The notes below the pieces were generated by a model that saw only the letters and a list, made by a program, of their open reading frames with translations, was not told the origin of the DNA and did not search any database. Positions 10,464 through 21,146 of a stretch of 64,000 bases of DNA are shown here, in pieces. This stretch comes from Sceloporus undulatus. Taxonomy: Eukaryota; Chordata; Lepidosauria; Squamata; Phrynosomatidae. Where the stretch lies: assembly GCF_019175285.1 (NCBI RefSeq), contig NC_056527.1:113738230-113802229 (forward strand), read 5' to 3'. Each line of letters opens with the position of its first letter. Positions within the stretch are counted from its first letter, which is position 1. The translations under genes were made by a program, and so were the position numbers.

Positions 10464-10673
10464 ATAGAGATGGGGATTATCGCACACTAAATCGCCACTG
10501 AAGTGCTGGCCACCATCAGCCCGGGCCTAATTTGTGCTCCTCCAGCACCTTTTAGAAGTTGGAAAGCTTTCTTACTTCTAAAAAGTGCTGGTGGAGCATG
10601 GCTTGGACCCAGCTGGGACCTGGGCTGATGGCAGCTGGTGATTCAGTGGTAATTTAGTGTGTGATCATCTCTA
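10464..10673. mobile_element. Foldback MITE
   Basis: Left end agagatggggattatcgcac, and right end (other strand) tagagatgatcacacac. The arms continue with actaaatcgccactgaa against actaaattaccactgaa, and again with ccatcagcccgggc against gccatcagcccaggtc. The centre carries a ctccagcacctttt / aaaagtgctggtggag stem. Non-coding. Confidence 0.75.
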
Positions 10674-11490
10674 CCTCCATCCAACATCCCAGCTGCTGCC
10701 CATGATGCTGGAGCAGATTTAAAATGCCAAGTGACAAGCTCCCTAGTGTGCTGATGAGAATAGGCTGTCTTCCAGATCTGATGGATCTTCCGGCTGGGTG
10801 GGAAAGTGAATCTCCTCCCTCTCTCACTCAGCCAGCTGCTCTGTCTGACCCAGAAAGTTTATGGGATGACACAAGGAGTCAACTTCCACCAGTGGCCACT
10901 GGTGGCACTCAGTTGCTTTCCAGGTCTGTCCACTGTGCTGGCCAAGCGGACTCCTCTGCCAGATCCCGAAAAGGTTATTGAAAAGAGGAGGGGTAAGAAA
11001 AATGACCTGCACTGGGTCTCAAATATATGAAGTACGCCACTGACCTATTTGTGACTTACATATTCTTGTATTTTATCTCTCCTCAAATTCTTCAATAATT
11101 TACAGATGCAATGGTATCAAGGTTGCTCTTCACAAGTATATTTTATTCTCTTAGTACTAATTTGGAAACTGGAGATTATTTTCTATTAAGGAAACTGGGT
11201 TGATTAAAAAAATCAATACATTCACGCAACTACTTCTCAAATAAATATTTCTCTGATAATATATCAGTAGCCATGACGCCATCTGTAGACCAAGGTTCTT
11301 TTCTTTAAAAAAAAAATAGAAAGAGAGAGAGAAAGGATAGAAGGAAGGAAGAAGTCAGTAAGTACAAAAATTATTTATTCTTACTAACTGGCCAGCCATG
11401 GCATCATCTATAGATTTGGATTCATAATTGAAAATGCACAAGAAAAAGGAAAGGGGAAGAAAGGAAGGAAGGAAGGAAGGAAGGAAGAAG
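10674..11490. other. Intergenic, microsatellites only
   Basis: A GA-rich tract near 11316-11352 and a GGAA run at 11461-11487 directly beyond the stop codon of the V2R-A exon. Nothing else is recognised. Confidence 0.6.
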
Positions 11491-12404
11491 TCAGTCAATA
11501 CCGGGATTCTTTTTTCTTACTAGATGGTCCCTGGTGTTCAGGTCAGGCCTGAATAAAAGAATGTAGAATTTAGGGATAAAAATTAAACCCAGTAATCCTG
11601 AACTTGAGGCCAAGATGGAGAAGATCTCCACAGCCACCATGTATTTCCCTTTGGTGCTCAGGTAAGTGGGGACAAAGGACACCCAAACACTAAAGAAGAC
11701 CAGCATGCTGAAGGTGATCAGCTTGGCTTCATTAAACGTATCAGGCAACTTCCTGGCAAAGAAAGCAACAGTGAAGCTGATGAAAGCCAAAAGGCCCACG
11801 TAGCTGAGGACAATGTAGAACATGATGTCTGAGCCTTTGTTGCATTGTATTATGATCTGACCCATGTAGGAATGCATGTCCAACTCTGGGAATGGATGAT
11901 AAATGATCAGCCATATGGCACAAATTGCACTTTGAATAAAGGATGAAATAATGATGACAGCCATTGCTAGGTTCTTCCCTACCCAATTTCTCATCCTATT
12001 TCCGGGCTTAGTGACCGTGAATGCCAAAACTACAATGAGGGTTTTGGCCAACACAGAAGAAACATCAATAGCGAAAACAATGGCAAACACTGTTTGCCTA
12101 AGGATGCATGATATCTCCCCAGGCTTCTCAATAAAGAGGAGAGAGGACAGAAAGCAAAGCAGAAAAGAAAAGAGCAGGAGGCAAGTGATGCTCCAGTTAC
12201 TGGCTTTCACAATGGGAGTGTTTCTCTGCTGAATGAAGCTCCACATCACCACAAATGTAGTCAGACAAAAGAAAAGAACAAATGAAACCAGAATAATTCC
12301 CAAGGGCTCCTCATATGATAAGTAACTAAATTGTTTGGGAATGCACTGGTCCTGCTTCTTGTTTGGATGCTGATCTTCAGGGCACATGTTGCATTGTTTG
12401 GCAT
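11491..12404 (-). pseudogene. V2R-A: orphan V2R exon 6 (7TM domain)
   Basis: A complete last exon of a type-2 vomeronasal receptor with a clean acceptor (cag/atgcc at 12404) and an open frame to TGA at 11491-11493. It encodes the end of the cysteine-rich linker ([20 protein letters not shown]), the hallmark [11 protein letters not shown] before TM1, seven hydrophobic segments, the loop [16 protein letters not shown] and the C-tail [19 protein letters not shown]. The 7TM frame has no defect. However, no exon 5, 4, 3, 2 or 1 was found on the minus strand between here and V2R-B at 29.5 kb, and a GC-rich transposon sits 81 bp from its acceptor. It is therefore most likely a remnant whose upstream exons were lost or displaced. 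An unusually distant set of exons outside what I could recognise is less likely. Confidence 0.82.
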
Positions 12405-12484
12405 CTGAAAGAAGGGGAAAGACTATATTGGAAAAATAGGGATGTATACTCTTAACCAAGAGGGTATCTTTCAGTTAACACTAT

Positions 12485-12850
12485 GGTGGGTTATAGACCA
12501 CCAAAAAATACGTATTGAATAGGTATTAGGGTTAAGAAGGGGCGGTGCTTCCGTACCCCCCTAACCCTTATACGTATTCAATACGTACAATATGGCGGCG
12601 GTCATTCCACACAGCCTCCGCCATATTGACGTAACGGACGCTCTGCGTCCGCACATGGCGCACCAGAAGTGATGCTGCGAGTGCGCCCTTTGGCACTTGT
12701 GGTGCCTCTTCCAGGGCTTGAGAAGGAGCGTGATTTCCGCGCTCCTTCCTCTGAGCATCCAGGAGCCCTGCGGTGTGGCAGCTGCGGCTCCCGGACACCG
12801 CAAGCGGCGGCGGTGAGACAGTGCTGCTTCTCGGCGGTATGTAACCCACC
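12485..12850. mobile_element. GC-rich TIR element (family G), copy 1
   Basis: The left end ggtgggttatagaccacc and the right end, read on the opposite strand (ggtgggttacataccgcc), form an 18-bp imperfect inverted terminus. The interior is GC- and CpG-rich with a palindromic block (ggacgctctgcgtcc) and the shared core gcgagtgcgccctttggc. The open frames inside are artefacts of base composition. Related copies lie at 23690-24155 and 27265-27590. Confidence 0.7.
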
Positions 12851-13035
12851 TTTGTGATTTTTAAAAAGGGTATTCAAGAAATACACAAAAATTATTTGTT
12901 ACATCTGACCATTTAGGAACACTTTATTCAGACTTTTTACTGAAAAGATCCAGCCAAGATGGATGACTCACTGCTGGCCAATAGGATATGATACCCTCAA
13001 TTCTACTGATGACTTAGATTTAACATTTACTGCAA

Positions 13036-13230
13036 GCATACAATGCAGTTTAAACTGTTTAATCTGCTATGGCTCAATGTCATGGAATTCTGGGACTTGT
13101 AGATTTGTAAGTTAATTAGCTTTCTCTGTCAGAAATCTCTGGTACTATAATAAACTACAAATACTAAGATTTCATACTATTGAGATATGGCATTTAAAGT
13201 GGTGTCAAACCGTCTTATATCTGTAGTGCA
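13036..13230. mobile_element. Palindromic MITE family P, copy 3 (decayed)
   Basis: Left: caatgcagtttaaactg, then ctatggctcaatgtcatgg. Right: inverted counterpart, tttaaagtggtgtcaaacc. More diverged than the copies at 9790 and 57740. Confidence 0.7.
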
Positions 13231-14439
13231 GATTACTCAGTCTTCATGGCCAGGGTCTATGTAGGGATAAGTCTTCTTTATGCTATTATGTAAATAGGCA
13301 ACTAATATCACCTCACAGAATAATTTCTTGTGTTGTAATATTGTTGTTGTAACTTTTTTTAAAAAATAGCTTTCAAGCTCATTTGCCTACAAACATTTAT
13401 TGTGATCCTTATCTTGCCTGGCTATACAGAGTATTTAAATACTAATTCCTAAGCTACAATTATGGATGCAACCACTCAAGGCAACCAAATCATGCACTGG
13501 TCATATTGGGCAGCACATCAATCTCTAAAAGGCTAGCAGTCTCTTTTTTTGCTGGGAATTTGTGACTCTGGACCCTGTTCACAAAATCCTTATAAATCCA
13601 AACATGAATGCTCAATTGCGATATATCTTTGTGGGGGGTGGGTGGGGTCATTCCTGTTGAAATTGCACATGAAGTGTACAAGAGAAGGTGCAGACAGGAA
13701 AAAGCAGCAAACTAGAAGGAAGGGAATTGAGGCATCTTATAAAATGATCCAACCCAATTAAACTCAAAGCATTGTCATTATGGTTGAAGTTGTCCTCCTA
13801 GCAGGACAAAGACTTTAAATGTGGTTTTTGGATTCCTTTCCATGGTCTGCACTTCTCCTTTGTTGTTGTGTGCCTTCCAGTTTTTTCCTATGTCAAATCT
13901 GTCATGGGGTTTTCTTGGCAAGAATGGCTGAGTTGGGAATCAAATCTTAGTGTTCGAACCACTACGTCACATTGGCTCTCACATCGCCTTTTGGCAGCAA
14001 ATTGCCCTTTAGGACCACAACAGGGTTTTAAAAAGAACTGGGATGTGGGAAATGTTTGGGATTCCTCCCTTTTTCTTTTTAATGATAGTTTGGTGGTCCA
14101 GTTAAAAAATATTTCCTCACCCTGTTTTTAGACACAATTGTTAGGAATTATTTCCTCAGTCCTTTCAGAATATAATTGTGTCCACATGAAAGTAAAATCA
14201 TCTCCATTGTTTCTGGGACTCTGAATATCCTCACTAAGAAAGGAGACAATGACAAGCAGGCATCATGTTTAAACCCAAGCCTCCCACTTACAGTGTAACA
14301 ATCCTTCTTTCTTAGGAGCAACCTGATGCCCACTTCTGTCTCTCCAGATATTCTAACCATGTTTCCCATTGTTTCTGGGCATTCTCGAGGTTTTAAGTGC
14401 ATGACTGTTGAAAATCTGTCTTGGGATTCTGATCTGTTC
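13231..14439. other. Spacer upstream of IGHV2
   Basis: It holds an antisense SINE fragment at about 13862-13985 (tgttgttgtgtgccttccag ... ggggttttcttggcaag ... gttcgaaccactacgtcaca). The rest is unrecognised. Confidence 0.55.
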
Positions 14440-14570
14440 ATGCAAATGAGAGCACATGGAAAGTTACCATCTCTCCTTTCTGAATGGTTCTTTATTTTTG
14501 GCTGTCAGCCTGGTTTGGCAAGCTGTTCCCTCAACAGAACATTGCCTTTTATAAATAGAGATATGCAAAG
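14440..14570 (+). promoter_or_regulatory. Octamer motifs upstream of IGHV2
   Basis: A perfect ATGCAAAT lies at 14440-14447, 264 bp from the leader ATG. A one-mismatch ATGCAAAG lies at 14563-14570, 134-141 bp from the ATG, next to an ataaatag TATA-like stretch. The nearer site matches the octamer distance seen at the other segments, so it is the more likely promoter element. Confidence 0.65.
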
Positions 14571-14703
14571 GAGGGGGCTATTTCCTCTGTAGATCATAAA
14601 TAACTCAGTTCCTGGCCACTGAAAATTCAATCAATCCTGAAGAGCTGCTACACAGAGAAGACTAACATCGACAATTCTATGAACTTTTCCCTTGACAACA
14701 CAA

Positions 14704-15204
14704 ATGTTCTCCTTGTGTCATTTCATTGTCCTTTTAGCTGTCTTGGAAGGTATCTTCTCCATGATTGCCTTAGACAGATATATCTTAACACTGGCTTGCA
14801 TTTTTTAAAGAAAAACAACATTCTGATGCTTTTCAATCTTTATTCCAAAGCATAGAAGAAATGGAGGTTTCTGCTGCCCACAATATCTCACTTTCTTCCT
14901 ACAGGTGCCCAGTTCCAAGATGTCATAGTCCAGTCAAAGGCTGAGGTGAAGCGGCCTGGAGAGTCAACCCAATTGACATGCACCATGGACCTTGCTGACC
15001 AATGGTGGATGTCTTGGCTTAGACAAAAACCTGGGGAAACCCCCGAGTGGCTGATCAGCTACTGGAAACCTTCTGTCACAAACTATTACTCCCCTACCAT
15101 CCAGGATCGATTCACAGCCTCAAAGGATGGGTCAAATTTCTACATGCAAATGAAGAACGTGAAAGTAGAAGACACCGCTGTGTATTACTGCACAAGGAGA
15201 GAGG
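14704..15204 (+). CDS. IGHV2: divergent Ig heavy-chain V segment, open
   Basis: The leader exon at 14704-14749 encodes [15 protein letters not shown] and has the donor g/gtatct. The V exon runs 14905-15204 after the acceptor ctacag. The frame starts [20 protein letters not shown] and stays open, with Cys1 (LTCTMD), FR2 Trp ([16 protein letters not shown]), clan III-like FR3 ([16 protein letters not shown]) and [13 protein letters not shown]1-CDR1 is short ([13 protein letters not shown]), and [11 protein letters not shown] in CDR2 is unlike the other segments here. The recombination signal is weak. Probably expressed rarely or not at all, though no coding defect is seen. Confidence 0.83.
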
Positions 15205-15243
15205 CACTGTGCATAACACTACAGCAAAAAGGTCCAGGAACTG
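15205..15243 (+). promoter_or_regulatory. Atypical recombination signal of IGHV2
   Basis: The heptamer position reads CACTGTG (15205-15211), one base off CACAGTG and equal to its reverse complement. After 23 bp the nonamer position reads ccaggaact, with little match to ACAAAAACC. Confidence 0.5.
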
Positions 15244-16254
15244 CAAGTACATGTCCCCTTTGGACCACCAGGGGGCATCAGTGGAACATGTCTATTGTGA
15301 CATTTGTATTGTACAGAACATTCCTTCAGTGTGCTTCTCTTACGTACCTAGTACATTGCAAGAATGAGCCTCTCTTATGGATCCCATATCCAGACTGACC
15401 CCACAGGTCCAACCCTTGAGTTCCTATCACTCACCTTGTCTTTCCACCCTCACAATCCCTCCCTGGAAAGTGGTATTTGGGCCTCAAGGTGAATGCTAGT
15501 CTGGACAAGTAGCTGTGTTGATCAGTAAATCCAGTGTGGTGAAAAGGGATGACCACTTGTCTCTTTAAATTCTCAAATAAAAATAGACACTGTTGTAAAA
15601 AAAAAAAACCACAAATAAAACCAGTATAGATTTATTATATAATAATAAAATGGAACATTATGAATTCCCTGAAACCTTCCACATTCTCAGCTCCCAAAAT
15701 TCTATTCAGATCCTATCAATTTCTCTCACATTTCAGTGGTCTTCACTCTTGTCTCTGACTGCCCAAACTCTATCTTATCATGCTCCCTTCCAACCTTTTT
15801 AAAGATAGGCCTCTAGGTAGCATCCTTTGCTTCTTATAACTCTCCATTGACAGCATGTGAAAGGGTATGATTGGCTGACCAGACTTCTCCAGTTTGTTTC
15901 TTCACAGCTTATCTTCTGTGTTATGGCCTTTTGGAACCAAGTTTTACCAAAGAGAACGAGAGGCAGAGAATTCTGGGGCTGTTTGGTTTCCATTCATATG
16001 TTTATTAGTTTTACAGGAATGCAATATTGTCTGCATGCAATTTGATATAGTTGTGGGGAAATATGTTTAAGAACCCCCTCCCCCCCACTGTTAATTAAAA
16101 CAGAGGGACTAATACATTTTTGCTCACAGTGTGAATCTGCAAATGCTGCTTGAAATGTGTTCATCTATTGGTCTATTCCTAATGCACCAGGCTTTTGTTA
16201 AATACCATCATCATCACTGTCATCATCATCATCATCAGCAGCAGCAGCAGCATA
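15244..16254. other. Spacer with short microsatellites
   Basis: Nothing genic recognised. A CAT/CAG microsatellite at about 16207-16250 makes a false His/Gln-rich frame. Confidence 0.55.
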
Positions 16255-16500
16255 CAAAGTGGGGCAGTTGTTCACATGTTCAGTTAGTAGACCAGAGTTT
16301 GAATTTCTTCTCAGCCATGGAAACTCAATGGTGAGTGTGGGGCAGGTCATCTTCTCTCAGCCTTGGAGGGAGGCAATGGCAAATGCCATTCAAATGCTTT
16401 GAATTTCCCCAGGCAAACCCTCTGTGATAGTTCACCAAAAGATGGAAATACCTTGAAGGCACACAACTTCAATAACAACAGCAACAACATTATTGTTATG
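16255..16500 (+). repeat. tRNA-derived SINE, sense
   Basis: It reads gtagaccagagtttgaattt (decayed B box), ccatggaaactcaatgg, ggcaatggcaaatgcc and the aaggcacacaacttcaataa 3' end with an aac-rich tail. Same family as 45010 and 62195. Confidence 0.65.
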
Positions 16501-16544
16501 TTATAAATATTGTTGTTATTGTTGTTAAATACATATGGGAGAGG

Positions 16545-16885
16545 GACCTAAATAATAATAATAAATAATAATAAATAGTTTATTTATATCCTGCTTTCCC
16601 AATTTTGATCAAAGCGGCATACAAGTTTAAGTAAAAAGTGCATCAAAATAAAAACAATTCAAACAGTATCTAAAAACAGTCACAATAACAATAAAAACAG
16701 CAGGTTCAGCTGAGTGGGGAAATCCATAAACATCACAAGGTCGTCAAACCGAGGGGGTGAAACATGAAGTAACATCTCATGGGGGGAAGGCTTGAGAAAA
16801 GAAGAAGGTCTTAAGGTTCTTCTTAAAAGTATCTAAAGATGTGGTGGACCTGCTGGACTGAGGGAAAGGAACTAGTATTCTCCCT
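16545..16885 (-). repeat. L2-like LINE 3' region, antisense
   Basis: After an AAT run the sequence reads tttatttatatcctgctttc, cccaattttgatcaaagcgg, catacaagttt and later ggcttgagaaaagaagaagg tcttaag. This is the antisense 3' part of the L2-like LINE also seen near 33823 and 55601. Confidence 0.6.
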
Positions 16886-16954
16886 CATTTCATTTATTTA
16901 TTTATTTATTTATTTAATGGAATAGAATGTATGAACTGATGGCATCTTGGCTTC

Positions 16955-17343
16955 TTGTATTTGTTGTGTGCCTTCAAGCCATTTCTGATTTATGGCAACT
17001 CTAAGGCAAACCTTTCATGGGGTCTTCTTGATGTCACAAGGAAAGAGGTGTCTGTCCCTCTTTCAGTTCAGGAATCTTCCATTGTATCTTGTGTCCACAT
17101 GTGAATGTATAGAAGAAGGAGACCAGGAGTAGCTTTGGTGAGATCTATCATTACCTTATTCAAGGTGAAAAGAGTCTACCCCTTAGTCTTGACAATTGCA
17201 GTCCCTTGCAACCTTCAGCTCCCCTTTTGAACTCAGAAGGCTTTTCAATCCACTGGGCCAAACTAATAAGACATAGTGGTTACAGAGGCATGGAGAGGAA
17301 CAAAGATGCCAACAGCAACAAAGGCTCTTTTATTCCGAAGTAT
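16955..17343 (-). repeat. Antisense SINE fragment and unannotated flank
   Basis: Bases 16955-17040 read gtatttgttgtgtgccttca, tttatggcaactctaaggc and catggggtcttctt, the antisense head of the SINE family. No feature is recognised from there to the IGHV3 promoter. Confidence 0.6.
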
Positions 17344-17351
17344 ATGTAAAT
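17344..17351 (+). promoter_or_regulatory. Octamer variant ATGTAAAT (IGHV3)
   Basis: A one-mismatch octamer 133 bp before the leader ATG. The same variant precedes IGHV9, a member of the same subfamily. Confidence 0.7.
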
Positions 17352-17476
17352 ACAGAGGTGGCTTCCTCTTTAAATTAGTGTCTGTGTCTTCTTGACCCAA
17401 CTACACTTAGAAACATACATCCAGTGATTCTGTGACCACTTTTTAGGCCATACTTTTCAAACCAATGGAAAGAAAA

Positions 17477-17915
17477 ATGATATTTTGGCTTCACTGTGTT
17501 TTCTTTTTAGCAGTTTTTAGAGGTAACTGTTCTCCTTTCAAATACTGCTGAATGTTATATTATGTGAGTTAGTATGCAAAGGTCTCTTTACACTGGATTC
17601 TATATCAGGTGTTCAATCAGAGGTCCAGATGGTGGAGTCCGGAGGAGCTATAAGAAGGCCTGGAGATTCCCTCCACCTTTCCTGTCAAGTCTCTGGATAC
17701 ACTTTCAGCACTTATGGGGCACACTAGATGAGACAAGCTCCTGGAAAAGGCTTGACATGGGTAGCATACATAAACTCAGCCTCATCTACCATATATTACT
17801 CGAGTCAAGTGAAAGGTCGATTCACCATCTTCAGGGACAACTCAGACAGCTTGCTGTATTTGCAAATGAACAGTCTGAAACTGGAAGACACTGCTGTGTA
17901 TTATTGTACAAGTGG
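17477..17915 (+). pseudogene. IGHV3: V segment pseudogene, stop at FR2 Trp
   Basis: The leader exon at 17477-17522 encodes MIFWLHCVFFLAVFR (donor g/gtaact). The V exon runs 17609-17915. The frame reads [20 protein letters not shown] and [15 protein letters not shown], then TAG at 17725-17727 exactly where the invariant Trp codon of FR2 stands (TGG to TAG), followed by [16 protein letters not shown], clan III FR3 ([20 protein letters not shown]) and [10 protein letters not shown]. There is no frameshift. One base change is the visible coding defect, so it looks recently inactivated. It is closest to IGHV5 and IGHV9 in leader and framework. Confidence 0.9.
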
Positions 17916-17953
17916 CACAGCAAGAGGAAGTGAATCTGAAGCTGGCAAAAACC
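17916..17953 (+). promoter_or_regulatory. Recombination signal of IGHV3
   Basis: Heptamer CACAGCA (17916-17922), 22-bp spacer, nonamer GCAAAAACC (17945-17953), one mismatch to consensus. The signal looks usable although the coding frame is stopped. Confidence 0.75.
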
Positions 17954-18059
17954 GACATTGCTGATGGAATCTCTCCAAGTTCATTCAGAGGATAGCAGTC
18001 TGAGTGAAAAGCACACAAAATGGAGGATAACTAATCTGGTGAAACCACTGTTTCTTTTG

Positions 18060-18200
18060 CTTCTTTTTGTTATGTGCCTCCAAGTCATTTTTATTTATGG
18101 CGACCCTGGAGTAAATCTGTCATAGGGTTTTCTTGGCAAGAGGAGGTTTGCCATTGCCCAGAGGCTGGGACTTGCCCAAGGTCAAGTTGAACAAGTAGGT
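18060..18200 (-). repeat. tRNA-derived SINE fragment, antisense
   Basis: tttttgttatgtgcctccaa, tttatggcgaccctggag, catagggttttcttggcaag, then gggacttgcccaaggtcaag. Same family as 37780-38015. Confidence 0.7.
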
Positions 18201-19238
18201 GACCTTGCCTGACTCCTTTGTCAATTGGGAATTATCCTGTTACTCTCTATTCTGTCCTGAGAAGACGTCACCATCAAGACAATCAAAGATAATGGCACTC
18301 CCATTCTTTTAATACGCTGATATAAACCCACAAGAGAATGTATGAGGAAGGAAAAGAAACATAATGTTTGTGGGTCTTTTGGGGTTTTTTTTCCAGCATG
18401 TACAGAGAGGATTCATCTTCAATCTCTTCCTCCTATGAACTTCCCTGAGCTGCCTCCACTTCTGTGATCAAAAGCCATAGCAAACAGGTCAAATGGTCAG
18501 TTATGATTTGATTCTCAGAATGTCTCATGGTACAAGTCTGTTTCTGACCCAGTATTGTTGGTTTTAATGCCTTTAAACATCAGGCATAGATGAACCAGAA
18601 ACAGTGTTTATTCAATTTGGATCATTTACTTTATTTTTGAAGTAAAACTCTGGTGGTTTTTGTTGAATTTTGACTTGGAGGGTTTTTGTTTTGTTTTGTT
18701 TTTGTGTTTTTGTTTTGTTTGTTTTTTAATATGGGATTGTCAACCAAGTGAAGGGCTCCTTCATCCATTATATAATTTGCACTTGTAAACTTCCATGGTC
18801 GATCTTAAGCATTTCCAGGTAGGGTTGCAGAAAGTTCTGTCTGAGACATAGGCGTTACCCTACTAGTTGTGGTAGAAAATGCTGACCCAGATAGGTCAAT
18901 AGTCTTACGCAGTATGAAACAACTTCCTATGTTAATATAGATCCTCAATGAAATGAAATTTCCACTGTTTTATAAATCACCATGAAGAATGACAACTTTT
19001 TACATTTTTCTGGACTCATCATGAATGCTGGGGATTTTTTTTTCAACCTTGGTTATAAATAGTTTGTGCCATCCATGCTTGAATGAGGATTTCAGGTCTC
19101 ATCAGCCAGAGAGGCAATTTTACTGTGGAAGAGAGGAACATGAACTTGTGATTGGACCCTCCTCTATATATGCATTTTATGACAAGAGCATCTCTTTATG
19201 GAAATAGTTCCTCCAGCCAATTTACATCGAGTTTAAAT
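18201..19238. other. Spacer upstream of IGHV4
   Basis: A gttttgttttgttt-rich stretch lies near 18680-18730. Nothing genic is recognised. Confidence 0.5.
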
Positions 19239-19246
19239 AGGCAAAT
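19239..19246 (+). promoter_or_regulatory. Octamer variant AGGCAAAT (IGHV4)
   Basis: One mismatch to ATGCAAAT, 124 bp before the leader ATG, in the position held by the octamer at the sister segments. Confidence 0.5.
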
Positions 19247-19362
19247 GCTATTCGCTCTGCCTTTTCTTCTCTATGTGAGTTTAAAAGCTGTCTCAAACTA
19301 AAGCAAGGATTAACTCAGTAGCCAAAAACTTCTTTTCTTTCTTCCTACTTCCAAAAAGAAAG

Positions 19363-19831
19363 ATGCAGTCTTTGTTCTTTTCCATGGTCCTGTTGGGCAT
19401 CACACCTTGTAAGTTTCTCGCATAGAGGCAGTATCATTTACTATTAATTTTCATTTTGCACATTCATCTCATAAGAGATTAGTCTTATTCTTAAAGGACC
19501 GTTTCTCCTCCTTTCTAGGCATCTATTGTCAAGTGATGCTGGGACAGGTCAGTTCCGTGGCATTGAGGCCTTCAGAGACCCTCAGGCTCACCTGCAAAAT
19601 TTCTGGGTTCACTCTCACTACAACTGGGTATGCTGTGAGCTGGATTCGTCAGCCTCCAGGGAAAGGATTGGAATGGCTGACCCTTGTCTACTGGGATGAT
19701 GATAAGCTCTACTCAGAATCCCTGAAAACCCGTCTCACCATTTCCAGAGATGTTTCCAAGAGTGAAGTTTATTTAGAGATGAGAGGCATGGAGACCAAGG
19801 ACAGTGGCATGTATTACTGTGCCAGAAGAGA
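19363..19831 (+). CDS. IGHV4: Ig heavy-chain V segment, functional-looking
   Basis: The leader exon at 19363-19408 encodes MQSLFFSMVLLGITP and ends at the donor t/gtaagt. The V exon runs 19519-19831 after the acceptor tttctag. The open frame carries SETLRLTCKISGFTLTTTGY (Cys1), [16 protein letters not shown] (FR2 Trp), YWDDDKLYSESLKTRL and MYYCARRD (Cys2). The extended CDR1 and the YWDDDK CDR2 recall mammalian IGHV2 (clan II). The RSS has an exact 23-bp spacer and a one-mismatch nonamer. No defect is visible, so it is a good candidate for a used segment. Confidence 0.92.
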
Positions 19832-19870
19832 CACAGCATGCAAAAGCAATGGAGAACCTAGACAAATACC
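19832..19870 (+). promoter_or_regulatory. Recombination signal of IGHV4
   Basis: Heptamer CACAGCA, 23-bp spacer, nonamer ACAAATACC (19862-19870). Confidence 0.85.
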
Positions 19871-20179
19871 AGCTTCACAGTGACTAGGCATTTCCTAAAG
19901 CAGGGCCACTTTTCACTGTGTTAGTAGGAGGGATTCTGAGTTGCATTTAATGAGACAAAGCTAGAAACAGCAATTGCTGGAAGTCTCATAGCATAAAGTC
20001 CATAAGACTCCCTGTAAAGAAAACAGGAAGTTGCCCTGTTGAACCTGTTGGACTAATTCCAAATGTGGCCATGCTTCAAATATTCCTCAGTCATCTGCTC
20101 TTGACTTCATTCTCTGTAGCTGTCACAGTCATATTCTTCTATCAGATGTGCATTTCAACCCATATCCAGATGTGTAGTG

Positions 20180-20412
20180 AGCTCTTGGTATCCACTGGGG
20201 TTTGGTTCTGGGATCCTCTGCAGATACCAAAATCTGTGGATGCTCAGGTCCCATTAAAAACAATGGAATAGTAAAATGGTGCCCCTTATAAAACAGCAAA
20301 ATGAAGGTTTGCCTTTTGGAATTTAAATATTTTTTGAAGATTTTTCAAGTAGTGGATGCTTGAATCCATGGATAAAAAAATCTGTGGATACATAGAGCTG
20401 AGTGTATAATAT
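20180..20412. mobile_element. Tigger/pogo-like non-autonomous element
   Basis: It begins gctcttggtatccactgggg and includes tctgggatcctctgcagata, aaatctgtggatgctcaggt and the inverted-sense end ttgaatccatggataaaaaa atctgtggata. The motif (reference to a 'ggatccgtgg...aaatccgtgg' pair) is typical of Tigger-type ends. Non-coding. Confidence 0.6.
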
Positions 20413-21146
20413 TAATTTCATCTCCTTTTTTAAAAAAATGGCTAAAATCACACTCAATGCTGTGTAACATTACACACACCTAGGGTAAGTCTACACTTAG
20501 GAGAAAAGTCCAAATGGATTCCTCATCTGTTCTGCCATCCACCTGCCACAGAGCTGCCCTACACCTGTTTTGTCGGCATCATTTGTCTCCACTGCAGATG
20601 TTGCTGCACTGTCAGACTTTCTCCCAGCTTCAGGACAGATCAGTGCTGGCAGCCATTTACCTTCCCCACCTGCAGTGACATTAAAATAAAAAATTTTCCT
20701 GCTTGTGATGTGCCCATGGTCTGGGGAATTCAGGGTCCCTCCCCCCTCCCCCCCTTGTGTAAACTTGGCCCTAGTTATGTAGCCGACACATAGGAACCCT
20801 AATACTGAATTGCAAAAATGCATTACAGGACAGTGGTTTGGGATACCTGCACAAAGAAGGAAGGAATTTATTTTCAGCTCTTTTCTTTTCCTCCCTTCCT
20901 TTCTTTTTTTGAGAATCTGCCGAAGTTCACGAATGTCATCATATTCATAATGGAATGTTGTTGGGTTTTTTTTAATGAATTTGGGAAGAAGCAAAACAGA
21001 CAGATTTCCCCATTCCTTCCTGTTTCAAGTTCAGTGAACAATAAACTGGAATCAACTTACTATGAGAAAAGCTAGAACTAAGGATATGGAATATGCTGGT
21101 AGATTGATATGTTAACAATTTCAGAACACACTGGGTTTGATCCATA
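20413..21146. other. Intergenic, nothing recognised
   Basis: A long minus-strand open frame (20497-20994) has no family resemblance. It is interpreted as chance. Confidence 0.5.

Noticed and set aside
11491-12404. Joining V2R-F exon 1 (7.4-8.2 kb) with the V2R-A 7TM exon (11.5-12.4 kb) as one gene
   Set aside because: On the minus strand exon 1 must have the higher coordinate. Here it lies below exon 6, so they cannot be one gene in this order.
12561-12886. Several overlapping open frames of 60-95 residues
   Set aside because: They sit in a GC-rich transposon, where stop codons are rare by composition. No family resemblance.
14925-14927. Apparent TAG near the start of the IGHV2 V exon
   Set aside because: The TAG (14926-14928) is out of frame. 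In the reading frame of the V exon these bases belong to ata gtc (Ile-Val), and the frame is open from the splice acceptor.
16131-16334. Frame with His- and Gln-rich run
   Set aside because: Produced by a CAT/CAG microsatellite followed by a SINE.
20497-20994. 165-residue minus-strand open frame
   Set aside because: No recognisable domain, no splice or promoter context, and low-complexity stretches (KKRKEGRKRK). Treated as chance.
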